From: Burkholderiales bacterium
GTDB taxonomy: Bacteria; Pseudomonadota; Gammaproteobacteria; Burkholderiales; Burkholderiaceae_C
DNA length: 64,000 bases
Direction of reading: 5' to 3'
Assembly (NCBI GenBank): GCA_016223165.1
Contig: JACRPO010000007.1
Location: 744,001-808,000, forward strand
In this document: piece after piece, positions 1 to 7,574 of the stretch
How positions within the stretch are numbered: position 1 is the first letter of the stretch
Layout: each line of letters starts with the position of its first letter
Made by a program: the position numbers and the translations under genes
Notes under the pieces: model-generated
The model's database searches: none
The model's input: only the letters and a program-made list of their open reading frames with translations
Told to the model about the DNA's origin: nothing

Positions 1-1
1 G

Positions 2-886
2 CAGGCGGCGGGCATCGAGCTGCGCCAGTGGCACGACCGGCTACGGCCCTGCGACAGCAATCACCGCAAGATGATCGTCGTCGACGGCACCGGTGGCGGC
101 ATCGACGGCGCCGCAAGCGGCGAAGGCGGCGAGGGCGGCGATCGCGGCGACGACCGTCGCGTGGCGCTCGTGGGCGGGCGCAACTTCGCCGACCACTACC
201 GCGGCAACGCCTGGCGCGATGTCGACCTCGTGCTGCAGGGCCCGTCGGTGGTGCCGTTGGCGGCGCTGTTCGAGGCGGTGTGGGCCGGTGCCGCGCCCGG
301 CGCCTGCCGCGGCGACGCGGCGCACCCGAAGCCGCCGTGGCTCGACCATGTGCCGGCCGGCATCCTCGCCGACCCGATGATGCGTTTCGTGCTCGCCGCC
401 GTCGGCGCGGCGCGCGCGCAGGTGCAGATCGAGCTGGCCTACTTCGTCGCGCACGAACCGCTGTGCGACGCACTCGCGCGCGCCGCGCGGCGCGGCGTGC
501 GCGTGCGCCTGCTCACCAACTCGGCGGAATCGAACGACCTGCCGTTCGCCACCTGGACCACCTACGAGGGCGTGCGCCGCCTGCTCGAGGGCGGCTGCGA
601 GGTGCGGCTGCGGCGCGGCGCCGGGTGCACGCTGCACTGCAAGTACATGGTGGTCGACGGCCGCTGGGTCAGCTTCGGCAGCCACAACCTCGACTACTTC
701 TCGCCGCGCTTCTGCTGCGAGACCAATCTCGTGGTGCGGGACGAGCGCCTGGCCACATCGCTGCTCGACTTCTTCGACACCGGCTGGGCCGAGGCCGAGC
801 CGGCGACGCTGCCCGACGTGCAGCGCTGGCTGGCGGGTGCCGGCGGGCTGCGCTGGTTCGACCGCATCTTCCGGGACTTCCAGTGA
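2..886 (+). CDS. Cardiolipin synthase B/C-like phospholipase D family protein (3' part, 5' end outside window)
   Basis: The reading frame is open from the left edge and ends in TGA at 884-886, so the N-terminal part is missing. Two HKD motifs are visible: HRKMIVVDG (bases 62-88) and HCKYMVVDG (from base 635) followed by GSHNLD. The stretch VGGRNFADHY between them resembles the phosphatidyl-transferase members of the family (ClsB/ClsC) rather than nucleases. Such enzymes make cardiolipin from phosphatidylglycerol or phosphatidylethanolamine at the inner membrane. A Gly/Asp-rich insertion follows the first motif. The stop overlaps a possible GTG start of the next gene. The family assignment is firm; the ClsB/ClsC choice is inference. 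Confidence 0.85.
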   Translation, partial: QAAGIELRQWHDRLRPCDSNHRKMIVVDGTGGGIDGAASGEGGEGGDRGDDRRVALVGGRNFADHYRGNAWRDVDLVLQGPSVVPLAALFEAVWAGAAPGACRGDAAHPKPPWLDHVPAGILADPMMRFVLAAVGAARAQVQIELAYFVAHEPLCDALARAARRGVRVRLLTNSAESNDLPFATWTTYEGVRRLLEGGCEVRLRRGAGCTLHCKYMVVDGRWVSFGSHNLDYFSPRFCCETNLVVRDERLATSLLDFFDTGWAEAEPATLPDVQRWLAGAGGLRWFDRIFRDFQ

Positions 887-927
887 CGCCGCCGAGCACG
901 CCGCCGATCGCCCCGCCGAGCACGCCG

Positions 928-2259
928 ATGGTCACGCCGGTGATCACGCCAATGAACGCCGTCACCGCGAGCCCCCCACGCGGCGCGGCGGCGGCGCTGC
1001 TGGTCGGCTGCGCCTTGAGCGGCTTCGACGCCGGCGCGGTGGGCTACGTGCTGCCGGCGCTGCGTGCAGCCACCGGCACCGATGCGCAGACGGCGTCGTG
1101 GCTCGTCTCGGCCTACGTGATCGGCATGCTGGCGGGCATTCCGCTGGCCGGGGGCGCCGTCGCCCGCTTCGGCGCCGGCGCGCTCTTCCGCGTCGGCCTC
1201 GGTCTTGCGCTCGCCGGGGCGGCGCTCGCACTGGCGACGGAGTCGATCGCCGCGCTGCTCGCCGCGCGTGCGCTGCAGGGGCTCGGGCAGGGGCCGTTGC
1301 TGCCCCTGGCGGCGACGATCGTGGCGCAGCAATGGCCGGTACAGCGGCAGGGGCGGCTCGTTGGCGCGCTGTCGATCGCCTACGGCGTGGCCTTTCTCGC
1401 CGCCACGGCGGTGGCGCCGCCGCTGCTCCAGCTCGGCTGGCGGGCGACCTTCGCGCTCAGCCTCGGTGCCGCGGCCGTTGCGCTGTCCATGGCGCGCGCC
1501 CGTGCGGCCACGGTCGAGGTGAGCAGCGCGGGCAGCGCGGGCAGCGCGAGCACGAGCATGAGCAGCGCGAGCGAAGGCAGCGACACGCGCGGCAACACGG
1601 CTCACGCGGCCGCATCCGCGGCCCCCCCGGTCGCCGCGCGATCCGGCTTGCGCAGCCTGTGCACCGGCGAGATGGTGGCCATCGGCGCACTCTCGCTCGG
1701 CACCGGCGTCGGCCAGGCGATGCTCGTGTGGTTCCCGACGCTGGCCATCGTGCGCCTGGGCGCCGCGCCGGCGGCCACCGCGTGGCTGATGCTGCCGCTG
1801 GTGGCGGGTGGCATCGCGGCCACGCTGGCGATCACGGCTTGGCTCGACCGCCTGGGTGCACGCCGCATGCTGGCCGCCGGCGCAGTGGCAACCTTGTTCG
1901 GCCTGATGGTGGCCCTGCTGCTGGCGCCGTCGCGCCTCGCCTTCATGGCCGGCGCGGCCGCGTTCGGCCTCGGCATCGTCGGGCTGTGCGGCGGGCCCCT
2001 GCGTTACGCGGCAGCACGCGCCGTACCGGCGGGCGGCCAGGGCCCGGCGCAGAGCGCGGTGGCGCTGTTGACCAACCTCGGGCTGCTCGGCGGCAGCGTG
2101 CTGCTGGGCGCCCTGGCCGCTGCCGGGCGCGACGAGCGCGCCGGTGTCGAGACGGCGCTTCTGGCCGTGGGGGCCTTGATGGCGCTCTCCTTCGCCGGGT
2201 TGTGGGGGCTGCGCCGACACCGGCCGGCCGCTGCCCGAACCACAGCCCAGCTGAGCTAG
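928..2259 (+). CDS. MFS transporter, 12 predicted TM segments
   Basis: This is a major facilitator superfamily permease, probably a drug or metabolite exporter; the substrate cannot be read. Two hydrophobic six-helix halves are separated by a Ser/Ala/Gly-rich cytoplasmic loop (around bases 1500-1640). The first helix begins near GAAAALLVGCALSGF. The start is uncertain: GTG at 883 overlaps the upstream stop (GTGA), and ATG occurs at 928 and 952. The region between is a low-complexity Pro/Thr repeat, and none has a clear Shine-Dalgarno. I chose 928 as a compromise. The TAG stop lies inside a duplicated piece of the ubiH 3' end (2256-2291). Confidence 0.85.
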   Translation: MVTPVITPMNAVTASPPRGAAAALLVGCALSGFDAGAVGYVLPALRAATGTDAQTASWLVSAYVIGMLAGIPLAGGAVARFGAGALFRVGLGLALAGAALALATESIAALLAARALQGLGQGPLLPLAATIVAQQWPVQRQGRLVGALSIAYGVAFLAATAVAPPLLQLGWRATFALSLGAAAVALSMARARAATVEVSSAGSAGSASTSMSSASEGSDTRGNTAHAAASAAPPVAARSGLRSLCTGEMVAIGALSLGTGVGQAMLVWFPTLAIVRLGAAPAATAWLMLPLVAGGIAATLAITAWLDRLGARRMLAAGAVATLFGLMVALLLAPSRLAFMAGAAAFGLGIVGLCGGPLRYAAARAVPAGGQGPAQSAVALLTNLGLLGGSVLLGALAAAGRDERAGVETALLAVGALMALSFAGLWGLRRHRPAAARTTAQLS

Positions 2260-2291
2260 CGCTCGCCGAACATCATCCGCCGCGCCAGCGC
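2256..2291 (-). pseudogene. Remnant of a second ubiH 3' end (12 codons plus stop)
   Basis: On the minus strand this reads ALARRMMFGER and a stop. It matches the end of the intact ubiH (ALARRMMFGGR plus stop at 4138-4103) at 33 of 36 bases by hand alignment. Similarity ends abruptly after 2291. The CTAG at 2256-2259 serves as stop on both strands, for this fragment and for the MFS gene. It lies just outside the TPR/ankyrin gene. Paired with the 5' ubiH fragment at 7472-7499, it suggests a disrupted older ubiH copy. Confidence 0.7.
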
Positions 2292-2304
2292 CAACAAGAA
2301 GCCC

Positions 2305-3957
2305 TTAGAGCGAGCCGGACCTCGGATCCAGCGCTTGGAGCAGCTTGCGATCACCGCTCTGTCTGGCGTGATCGAGAGCCGTGAGCCCTCTGTGCCGCAC
2401 CTTCGTGTAGTCCACCCCGAGTTGCTGCATCAGACGAATGGCCGCGAAGTCACGCGTCACCACCGGCAGCAGCGCCACCGGCAGGTCATCGGCGCCAACG
2501 AGCGAATCGAGCCGCGCACCCAGGCGCACGAGGCGTCGCGCGGCTGCATGGTCCCCGGCGTAGAGCGCGTGTGCCAGCGCGCTGTGCTTCTCGTTGTCGT
2601 GGCGATCGATCCGTTCCCCGCCCGCGATCAGGGCCTGCAGCGCTCTGGCGGTCGAGTCACTGGTCGCAAGCAGGTACATCTGCCGTGGGCCCGCGGGGAG
2701 AAAGATGCGGGCCTGGTTGAGCGACGCCTCTCGTTGGACCCCTTCACCGCTCGCCCACAACGCGTAGTGCGCCATTCCCAGGACGTCACGGGTCTCGCCG
2801 GCATTGCATTGGCCATCGAGCGCTCGGCGCGCCGCCGCCATCGCCGTTGGCGCATCGCCGCGCTGCGTCAGCAGGAATCGCGCGTAGGCCAGACCATGGC
2901 AACTGCCCTCGCCGAACTCCGTTGCGCGCTGTCGCAGCAGCGACCCCATCCCGTCGACGTCTCTGCGCTTCTCGAGCAGGCGCAGCAGGTACCGGTGGGC
3001 AGCCAGGCGAGGCCGATCTTGCACGTCGTCGGTGCGCGGCGTGGCCGTCACGATCCGGTACTTCTCGATCGCCGCGTCCGTCTTTCCCTGCATTTCGAGG
3101 AGTTCACCCCAGTTCACCCACAGCCACTGGTTCTGGGTTCCGGCTGCAGCCGACTCGACGAGCAGCTTCTCGCTCTCCTTGTGGCGGCCCTGGTGGGCAT
3201 AGACGTATCCAAGAAGGATCTTCGCGTTCACGCTGTCAGCCTGGATGCGCAGCGCCGAGGACAGCAGCGTCTCCGCCTGATGCAGGCCTTCAGGACCCCA
3301 GTTCGTCTTCATGGCCACGCGGGCCATCTCGATGTATCCGGCGGCGTAGTCGGGATCGCGCGCGAGCAGACGCTCCAGCAAGCGCCTGGCCTCAGCGAGC
3401 GCGTGTCTTTCGTCCGAGTCAATCAGGCGCGCGGCATGCCGGAGCACATCCTCCCTCGGCTTGCCGACCCATTCCTGGTCCTGCGCCCACGTCTCCCAAT
3501 CGGGCCAATCGATGCGCTGGGTTCGCTCCTCGCGCGCAACGACCTGTCCTTTGACGAAGAACTGGACGACCACCCGCTCGGTGGTCAATGCCTCATGCAC
3601 GCTGTGCGGTCGCCGGATTTCGATGCTGATCCTGTGGCTTCCTCGTTCGGCCGCCTTGCCGCCCGCAAGCGTCGCAATGGCTCCTGCCGCAGGCGTGCTC
3701 CCACCAGGACGCTGAAGATGCACCTGGAAGGCTGCGCCATGCGCGCTGCCGTTGAAGAAGTACTCGACGTCGGCCAGCCAGCGCCCGTGGCCATCCTGCC
3801 GCACGCTGAGACTGCTGATCCTGCTATCTCCAGGCAGCGGGCGCAGCCTTTCAACGGTTTCGCCCGCGAGGTAGGGCGCCCACAGGGGTTGCGCCGCGTA
3901 CCCGAGCACCATCACGAGAAGAATGCCCATCAGAACAATGGGCCGTTTGCTCGGCAT
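2305..3957 (-). CDS. TPR and ankyrin repeat protein with N-terminal membrane anchor
   Basis: This 550-residue protein starts at ATG 3957, preceded by AGGGAGA, a good Shine-Dalgarno; longer reading frames lack one. Residues about 5-24 form one membrane segment. A Gly-poor beta-rich region follows (to about 160), then TPR-like helical hairpins (about 170-330, e.g. RDPDYAAGYIEMARVAM). C-terminal ankyrin-like repeats come last (about 440-545, e.g. RGLTALDHARQSGDRKLLQA). It is probably an envelope-facing scaffold; no catalytic motif is seen. Sampled lines are about 63-65% GC by hand count, clearly lower than neighbours, and ubiH 3'-end copies flank it. This suggests acquisition by transfer. The function is unknown. 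Confidence 0.8.
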   Translation of the reverse strand: MPSKRPIVLMGILLVMVLGYAAQPLWAPYLAGETVERLRPLPGDSRISSLSVRQDGHGRWLADVEYFFNGSAHGAAFQVHLQRPGGSTPAAGAIATLAGGKAAERGSHRISIEIRRPHSVHEALTTERVVVQFFVKGQVVAREERTQRIDWPDWETWAQDQEWVGKPREDVLRHAARLIDSDERHALAEARRLLERLLARDPDYAAGYIEMARVAMKTNWGPEGLHQAETLLSSALRIQADSVNAKILLGYVYAHQGRHKESEKLLVESAAAGTQNQWLWVNWGELLEMQGKTDAAIEKYRIVTATPRTDDVQDRPRLAAHRYLLRLLEKRRDVDGMGSLLRQRATEFGEGSCHGLAYARFLLTQRGDAPTAMAAARRALDGQCNAGETRDVLGMAHYALWASGEGVQREASLNQARIFLPAGPRQMYLLATSDSTARALQALIAGGERIDRHDNEKHSALAHALYAGDHAAARRLVRLGARLDSLVGADDLPVALLPVVTRDFAAIRLMQQLGVDYTKVRHRGLTALDHARQSGDRKLLQALDPRSGSL

Positions 3958-4007
3958 TGGCAGTTCTCCCTGGGGCAACCCGCGCCTGCTGGCGTGTTTC
4001 GCCGATC

Positions 4008-4106
4008 CTAGTTGGGCTTGCGATGGCGCCGACCCGCGGGCCATCGGGAAATGCCTCACGCGGCTGTGACTTTTCGCGCAGCCGAGCCGTCAGAGGACCC
4101 AACTAG
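4008..4106. repeat. 9-bp perfect inverted repeat, 81 bp apart
   Basis: CTAGTTGGG at 4008-4016 is the exact inverse of CCCAACTAG at 4098-4106. The right arm contains the ubiH stop codon, and the left arm lies in the leader of the TPR/ankyrin gene. The spacing is too long for an ordinary terminator. It could mark the end of an inserted segment, or be chance. Confidence 0.35.
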
Positions 4107-5380
4107 CGCCCGCCGAACATCATCCTTCGCGCCAGCGCTTCCTTCACCGCCGGCAGGTGCTGCACCGCCGCCAGCCCGGCGGCGCGCAGGGCCGCAAGCC
4201 CGGGCCCTTTCCAAGTGAACGAGCGAGCTAGGAAGTCGGTGGCGGCAATCATGGCCCAGCGGTCGGGCGCGCGCGACCACTCCACGCTCCTGAGCGCGCG
4301 CTCGAGGTTGTCGGCGTGGCGCAGCGCGGCGACCAGTTCATGCGCATCGCGCAGGCCGAGGTTCAAGCCCTGCCCGGCCACCGGGTGCAGGGTCTGCGCG
4401 GCGTTGCCGATGCGCACGACGCGGCCTTCGACGAGCGTGCGCTCGGCATTGAGACCGAGCGCGAAGTCCTTCAGCGGCGACATCTGGACGATGCGGCCCA
4501 CCTCGTCCGGAAAGAGCGTGCCCAGCAGCGCGAGGCGCTGCGCGGCGTCGAGCTCGCGCACCGGGTCGTCGTCAGCGTTGACGCACCACACCAAGGCGGC
4601 TCGGCGGCGGCCCGGGGAAGTGGCCGCTGAGGCGCGCGCAGCTGTGGCGCCGGCGGCGCCCAGGTCGCCAGGGGTGTCGACGGCATCCGGCAGCGGCAAC
4701 AGCGCCGCCGGCCCCTGGCGCGTGAAGCGTTCGTAGGCACGCCCGCGCACGGCGCCACCTTCGATCTCGAGCGTGCCCACCCACGCCGTCTGCCGGTAGT
4801 CATGGCTGAGCGACTTGCGCGCCTGCTCGGCGAAGACGCCGCCCTCGGCCACCACGGCGAGGTCGTGCCGATGCGTCTGGCCGTCGACAGCGCCGCCCTG
4901 CACGCGCGATGGTGGCAATTGCACGGTCGCCTCGCCGCCGGCGCTCTCGACGCTGGCCACCGGGGTGCCGAAGCGCATCGACAAGCGTGCCGGCTCGGCC
5001 GCCACCGCGTCCAACCAGGCGCGCTGCAGCGGCGCGACCAGCGCGCCATAGCTCAGCACCGCGCCCAGCTGCTTTGCGCCGAGGGCAGCCGCCTCGATCA
5101 GCACTTGTGGCTGCCCGGGCGATGGGGGCATCTGCGACACGTGCACCGAGTGGATCGGCGCGGCGCGCGCCGCGTCCCAGCAGCCGAGCCGCCGCAGGAA
5201 CATCACGCTGCCTTCGGCCAGCGCGAGCGTGCGCGGGTCGCCCGAGATGTCGCGCTCGGCCTCGCGCGCGTCGTAGACCGTGAAGCTCGAGTCGGGCATC
5301 AGCCGCGCGCCGTGCAGCGCCAGCGCCAGCCCCACCGGGCCGGCTCCGACGACGGCGACACGCCATGCGGTGCGATTCAC
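4103..5380 (-). CDS. ubiH: UbiH/UbiF/VisC-family FAD-dependent monooxygenase
   Basis: Aromatic-ring hydroxylase of ubiquinone biosynthesis, 425 residues. The N-terminal FAD-binding Rossmann motif VVGAGPVGLALA is at residues 9-20. The second FAD motif, IGNAAQTLHPVAGQGLNLG (about 324-342), is nearly diagnostic for UbiH-type proteins. A family arginine region follows the first motif. A Gly/Ala-rich insertion lies near residue 240. The start is GTG at 5380 with GAGG upstream. Which ring position it hydroxylates cannot be read from sequence. Short copies of both its ends occur outside the flanking genes (2256-2291 and 7472-7499), so it may be a replacement copy. Confidence 0.88.
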   Translation of the reverse strand: MNRTAWRVAVVGAGPVGLALALHGARLMPDSSFTVYDAREAERDISGDPRTLALAEGSVMFLRRLGCWDAARAAPIHSVHVSQMPPSPGQPQVLIEAAALGAKQLGAVLSYGALVAPLQRAWLDAVAAEPARLSMRFGTPVASVESAGGEATVQLPPSRVQGGAVDGQTHRHDLAVVAEGGVFAEQARKSLSHDYRQTAWVGTLEIEGGAVRGRAYERFTRQGPAALLPLPDAVDTPGDLGAAGATAARASAATSPGRRRAALVWCVNADDDPVRELDAAQRLALLGTLFPDEVGRIVQMSPLKDFALGLNAERTLVEGRVVRIGNAAQTLHPVAGQGLNLGLRDAHELVAALRHADNLERALRSVEWSRAPDRWAMIAATDFLARSFTWKGPGLAALRAAGLAAVQHLPAVKEALARRMMFGGR

Positions 5381-5404
5381 GATCGCCTCATCACGATCGC
5401 CTCA
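5377..5404. repeat. Exact tandem 14-bp duplication at the ubiH start
   Basis: TCACGATCGCCTCA occurs twice head to tail (5377-5390 and 5391-5404). The first copy includes the ubiH GTG start, and the duplication places a second GAGG in the leader. It begins where similarity to the 7472-7499 ubiH fragment ends, consistent with a recombination scar. Confidence 0.6.
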
Positions 5405-5475
5405 GCACGGCTTCGTGCACATGCGCCGGATCGGGTGCTGCGCCACGCGAATGGTTGCCATGTGCGTTCCGTGCA

Positions 5476-6990
5476 TCAGCAGCTGCCGATCACGTAGTGG
5501 TTCGCGCCCGTCTGCTTCAGCGTCGTCGTGATGAAGACGTTCCAGAACCCCATGTTCTGGTTCGAGCCGTTGGCCAGCGCGTAGCCGCCGCCGACATGCG
5601 CCCGGCCGGCCGTGGTGTGGGCGTAGTTCGAGGCCGTGAAGCACGCCGGCGCGCTGCCGGTCGTGGTGCCGCTCGCGGGCGCCGAGAGCGCACCCTGCAG
5701 GCCGCCGGCGTCGACCCCGGCCACCGTCCAGCTGTAGGTGGTGGCAGCGGCGAGGCCGGTGTCGGTGAAGCTGGTGCCGGCCACGGTGGAGCCGTTCACC
5801 TTGGCGCCGTTGCGGTAGACGTTGTAGCCGGCGGCGCCGTTCACCGCGGCCCAGCCGATCGCCATGCTGCTGGCCGTCGCGCCCGAGGTGGTGACGCTGG
5901 CCGGCGCAGGCAGCGTGCCGCCACCGCCACCGCCGCCGCCACCATCGCTCGAGCCCGAGGCCAGCCGGTCGACCATCGCCTTGATGGCGGCCGCCTGCGT
6001 GCCGGCGCGCTGCGCGAAGTTGCCGCCGTACCAGCCGATCCAGTCCCAGCAGCCGTTGGGGTTGGCGAGCGAGCCGCTGGCGGCGGTGGTGCGGCTGGTG
6101 TTGTCCACCTTGCTCTGCGGGAACAGCACGACGATGCGGTTGGTATCGGCCCAGCGCGTGTAGCCGGTGTTCTTCACGAAACGGTCGCCGATGGTGGCCG
6201 TGTTCTGCTGGCAGCCGTGCAGCGCCACGTGCAGGCGGCACGAGGCACCGGCGGCACAGTCGGCCGGCACGTAGACCCAGCCGGTGGCGGCCATGCCGGG
6301 GTTGCCGGCGATGAAGGTGCCCTGATCGAACTCGATGTAGTTCGCCGCGGCCGGCGCGTTGTTGCGCGGATTGAGCGCGCCGTAGAACTTGGTCAGCGCG
6401 GTGCCTGCGCCGTCGTAGCCGCAGTTGCTGATGTAGGGCGAGGCCGAACTGCCGCAGGCGTTGTTGCCGCTGCTGTCGAAGTCGGTGGGGAAGGTGTGCG
6501 CAGTGCCACTGCGCTGCACGTAGCTGAGGTTGGCGGCCGGCACGCCGTTGTTCTGGTACTGCGTGTTGACGCCGTTCATCGGATTCGGGCCGACCGTGAA
6601 GTCGCTCGTGCCGACGAACAGGAACACCTTCTGCGCCGCGACGCCCGCCTTGTCGTCGATCGCGGTGCCGCTCCAGTTGTTGATGTCGGCCTGCATCGTG
6701 TTCAGCATGGCCGAGCTGATGCTGGCGCCGTACATGCAGGCCGTGTAGTTGCTGTGGCCGGCGCACATGTACGGGCCGGCGGCGAACACGCCCACGCCCT
6801 TGAACGTGGCCGAGTAGGCGTAGCCCAGCTGGTTGGCCATGAAGCCGCCGGCGGACAGGCCCGAGACGCTGATCTGGCTCTTGTCGATGTTGAGCGCGGG
6901 CAGCGTGGCGGCGGCCTGCGCGCCACCCGCGGCGAGCAGAAGCGCGCCCAGCAGCGCAGTCAGCGGCGAGGTGCGCAGCGCGGCCCTCAT
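5476..6990 (-). CDS. phaZ: Extracellular PHB/PHA depolymerase, type 2 catalytic domain, with FnIII domain
   Basis: Secreted esterase that cleaves poly(3-hydroxybutyrate), 504 residues. Signal peptide about 1-26 (ends GGAQA). The lipase box GLSAGG (nucleophile Ser46) is close to the N-terminus. The candidate Asp131 (GTSDFTVGP) and His166 (GTAHTFP) follow. The oxyanion motif LHGCQQN (His259) comes last, which is the circularly permuted type 2 order. A run of ten glycines (351-360) links to a fibronectin type III domain. A C-terminal module of about 55 residues starts and ends with Cys (ACFTASNYAH...VIGSC), probably polymer-binding. Start ATG 6990 overlaps the stop of the upstream small gene (ATGA), so the two are translationally coupled. 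Confidence 0.9.
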   Translation of the reverse strand: MRAALRTSPLTALLGALLLAAGGAQAAATLPALNIDKSQISVSGLSAGGFMANQLGYAYSATFKGVGVFAAGPYMCAGHSNYTACMYGASISSAMLNTMQADINNWSGTAIDDKAGVAAQKVFLFVGTSDFTVGPNPMNGVNTQYQNNGVPAANLSYVQRSGTAHTFPTDFDSSGNNACGSSASPYISNCGYDGAGTALTKFYGALNPRNNAPAAANYIEFDQGTFIAGNPGMAATGWVYVPADCAAGASCRLHVALHGCQQNTATIGDRFVKNTGYTRWADTNRIVVLFPQSKVDNTSRTTAASGSLANPNGCWDWIGWYGGNFAQRAGTQAAAIKAMVDRLASGSSDGGGGGGGGGTLPAPASVTTSGATASSMAIGWAAVNGAAGYNVYRNGAKVNGSTVAGTSFTDTGLAAATTYSWTVAGVDAGGLQGALSAPASGTTTGSAPACFTASNYAHTTAGRAHVGGGYALANGSNQNMGFWNVFITTTLKQTGANHYVIGSC

Positions 6991-7310
6991 GCCGACTGCC
7001 TCGCGGCCTTCAGCCGCCCGACCTCGTCCACCTGGCTCTCGAAGGCCCACAGCTTCTTCTTCTCCTCGTCGCTCAGCACGGCCGGATCCACGTGCTTCAG
7101 CAGCACCGCCAGCGCCTCGCTGATGCGGCCGATCTGGCGGCCGTAGCTGCCCACCTCTTCGAGGATCTGGCGCTCGAGCTCGGGGTCGGCGCTCTTGCCG
7201 ACGTTGATGTTGACCAGGCCGGACTGGCCGCCCGCCGAACTGAAGACCCAGTTCCACGGGTTGATCGTCTGCAACACGTCGCCGGAAAGAGGCAGGCGGA
7301 CATCGGGCAT
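6987..7310 (-). CDS. Small helical protein coupled to the PHB depolymerase
   Basis: A 107-residue protein that I cannot assign to a named family with confidence. ATG 7310 is preceded by AGGGAGA. There is no signal peptide or membrane segment. The N-terminal part contains INPWNWVFSS. The rest is charged and probably helical (DPELERQILEEVGSYGRQIG, LSDEEKKKLWAFESQVDEV), with coiled-coil character. Its stop overlaps the depolymerase start by four bases. The coupling suggests a shared role in PHB use, for example granule binding or regulation, but that is inference. Confidence 0.75.
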   Translation of the reverse strand: MPDVRLPLSGDVLQTINPWNWVFSSAGGQSGLVNINVGKSADPELERQILEEVGSYGRQIGRISEALAVLLKHVDPAVLSDEEKKKLWAFESQVDEVGRLKAARQSA

Positions 7311-7471
7311 CGCGGTCTCCCTGAGCGTCAAGAGGTGCGCATGATCGCCGATCGGCCGATGGGCTGTTCGTCCGATGCACGCCCATGCTCGCGCGAGGTG
7401 CAGCCACCCCCGCCGGATCAGCAACATGAGCAACATGGAGCAACACCAGCGCGCGGCCCACGGCGCGGCCC

Positions 7472-7499
7472 GGCCACACGCCACGCGGTGCGATTCACG
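7472..7499 (-). pseudogene. Remnant of a second ubiH 5' end (start and about 9 codons)
   Basis: On the minus strand this reads GTG then NRTAWRVA, the same as the first nine residues of the intact ubiH. The DNA matches 5354-5381 at 26 of 28 bases. Beyond it the frame continues with unrelated sequence and soon stops. The fragment sits between the depolymerase operon and the SPFH operon. Together with 2256-2291 it gives the two ends of a single minus-strand ubiH gene, interrupted by about 5.2 kb. Confidence 0.7.
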
Positions 7500-7521
7500 T
7501 TTTCTCGCGAGGCATGCCGCG

Positions 7522-7527
7522 TATTAT
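7522..7527 (+). promoter_or_regulatory. Candidate -10 element of the SPFH operon
   Basis: TATTAT, an unusually AT-rich hexamer for this DNA, lies 48 bases upstream of the SPFH start. No good -35 is seen at 17-bp spacing. It sits just outside the ubiH 5' remnant, in what may be the original divergent intergenic region. Confidence 0.4.
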
Positions 7528-7574
7528 TGTTCGCACCCTGCCGCCTCTACCGCAGGGAAGAAGGAGCTTGTGAC

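Noticed and set aside
28..927. Extension of the MFS frame to base 28
   Set aside because: It overlaps the phospholipase D-type gene in another frame and reads as an Arg-rich shadow.
5365..7146. Long plus-strand frame across the PHB depolymerase
   Set aside because: Antisense to a depolymerase with signal peptide and all catalytic motifs; the product would be a Val/Gly/Arg-rich non-protein.
6991..7479. N-terminal extension of the depolymerase frame to 7479
   Set aside because: The frame is open, but the extension is Arg-rich and covers the coupled small gene. ATG 6990 gives a proper signal peptide and an ATGA overlap.
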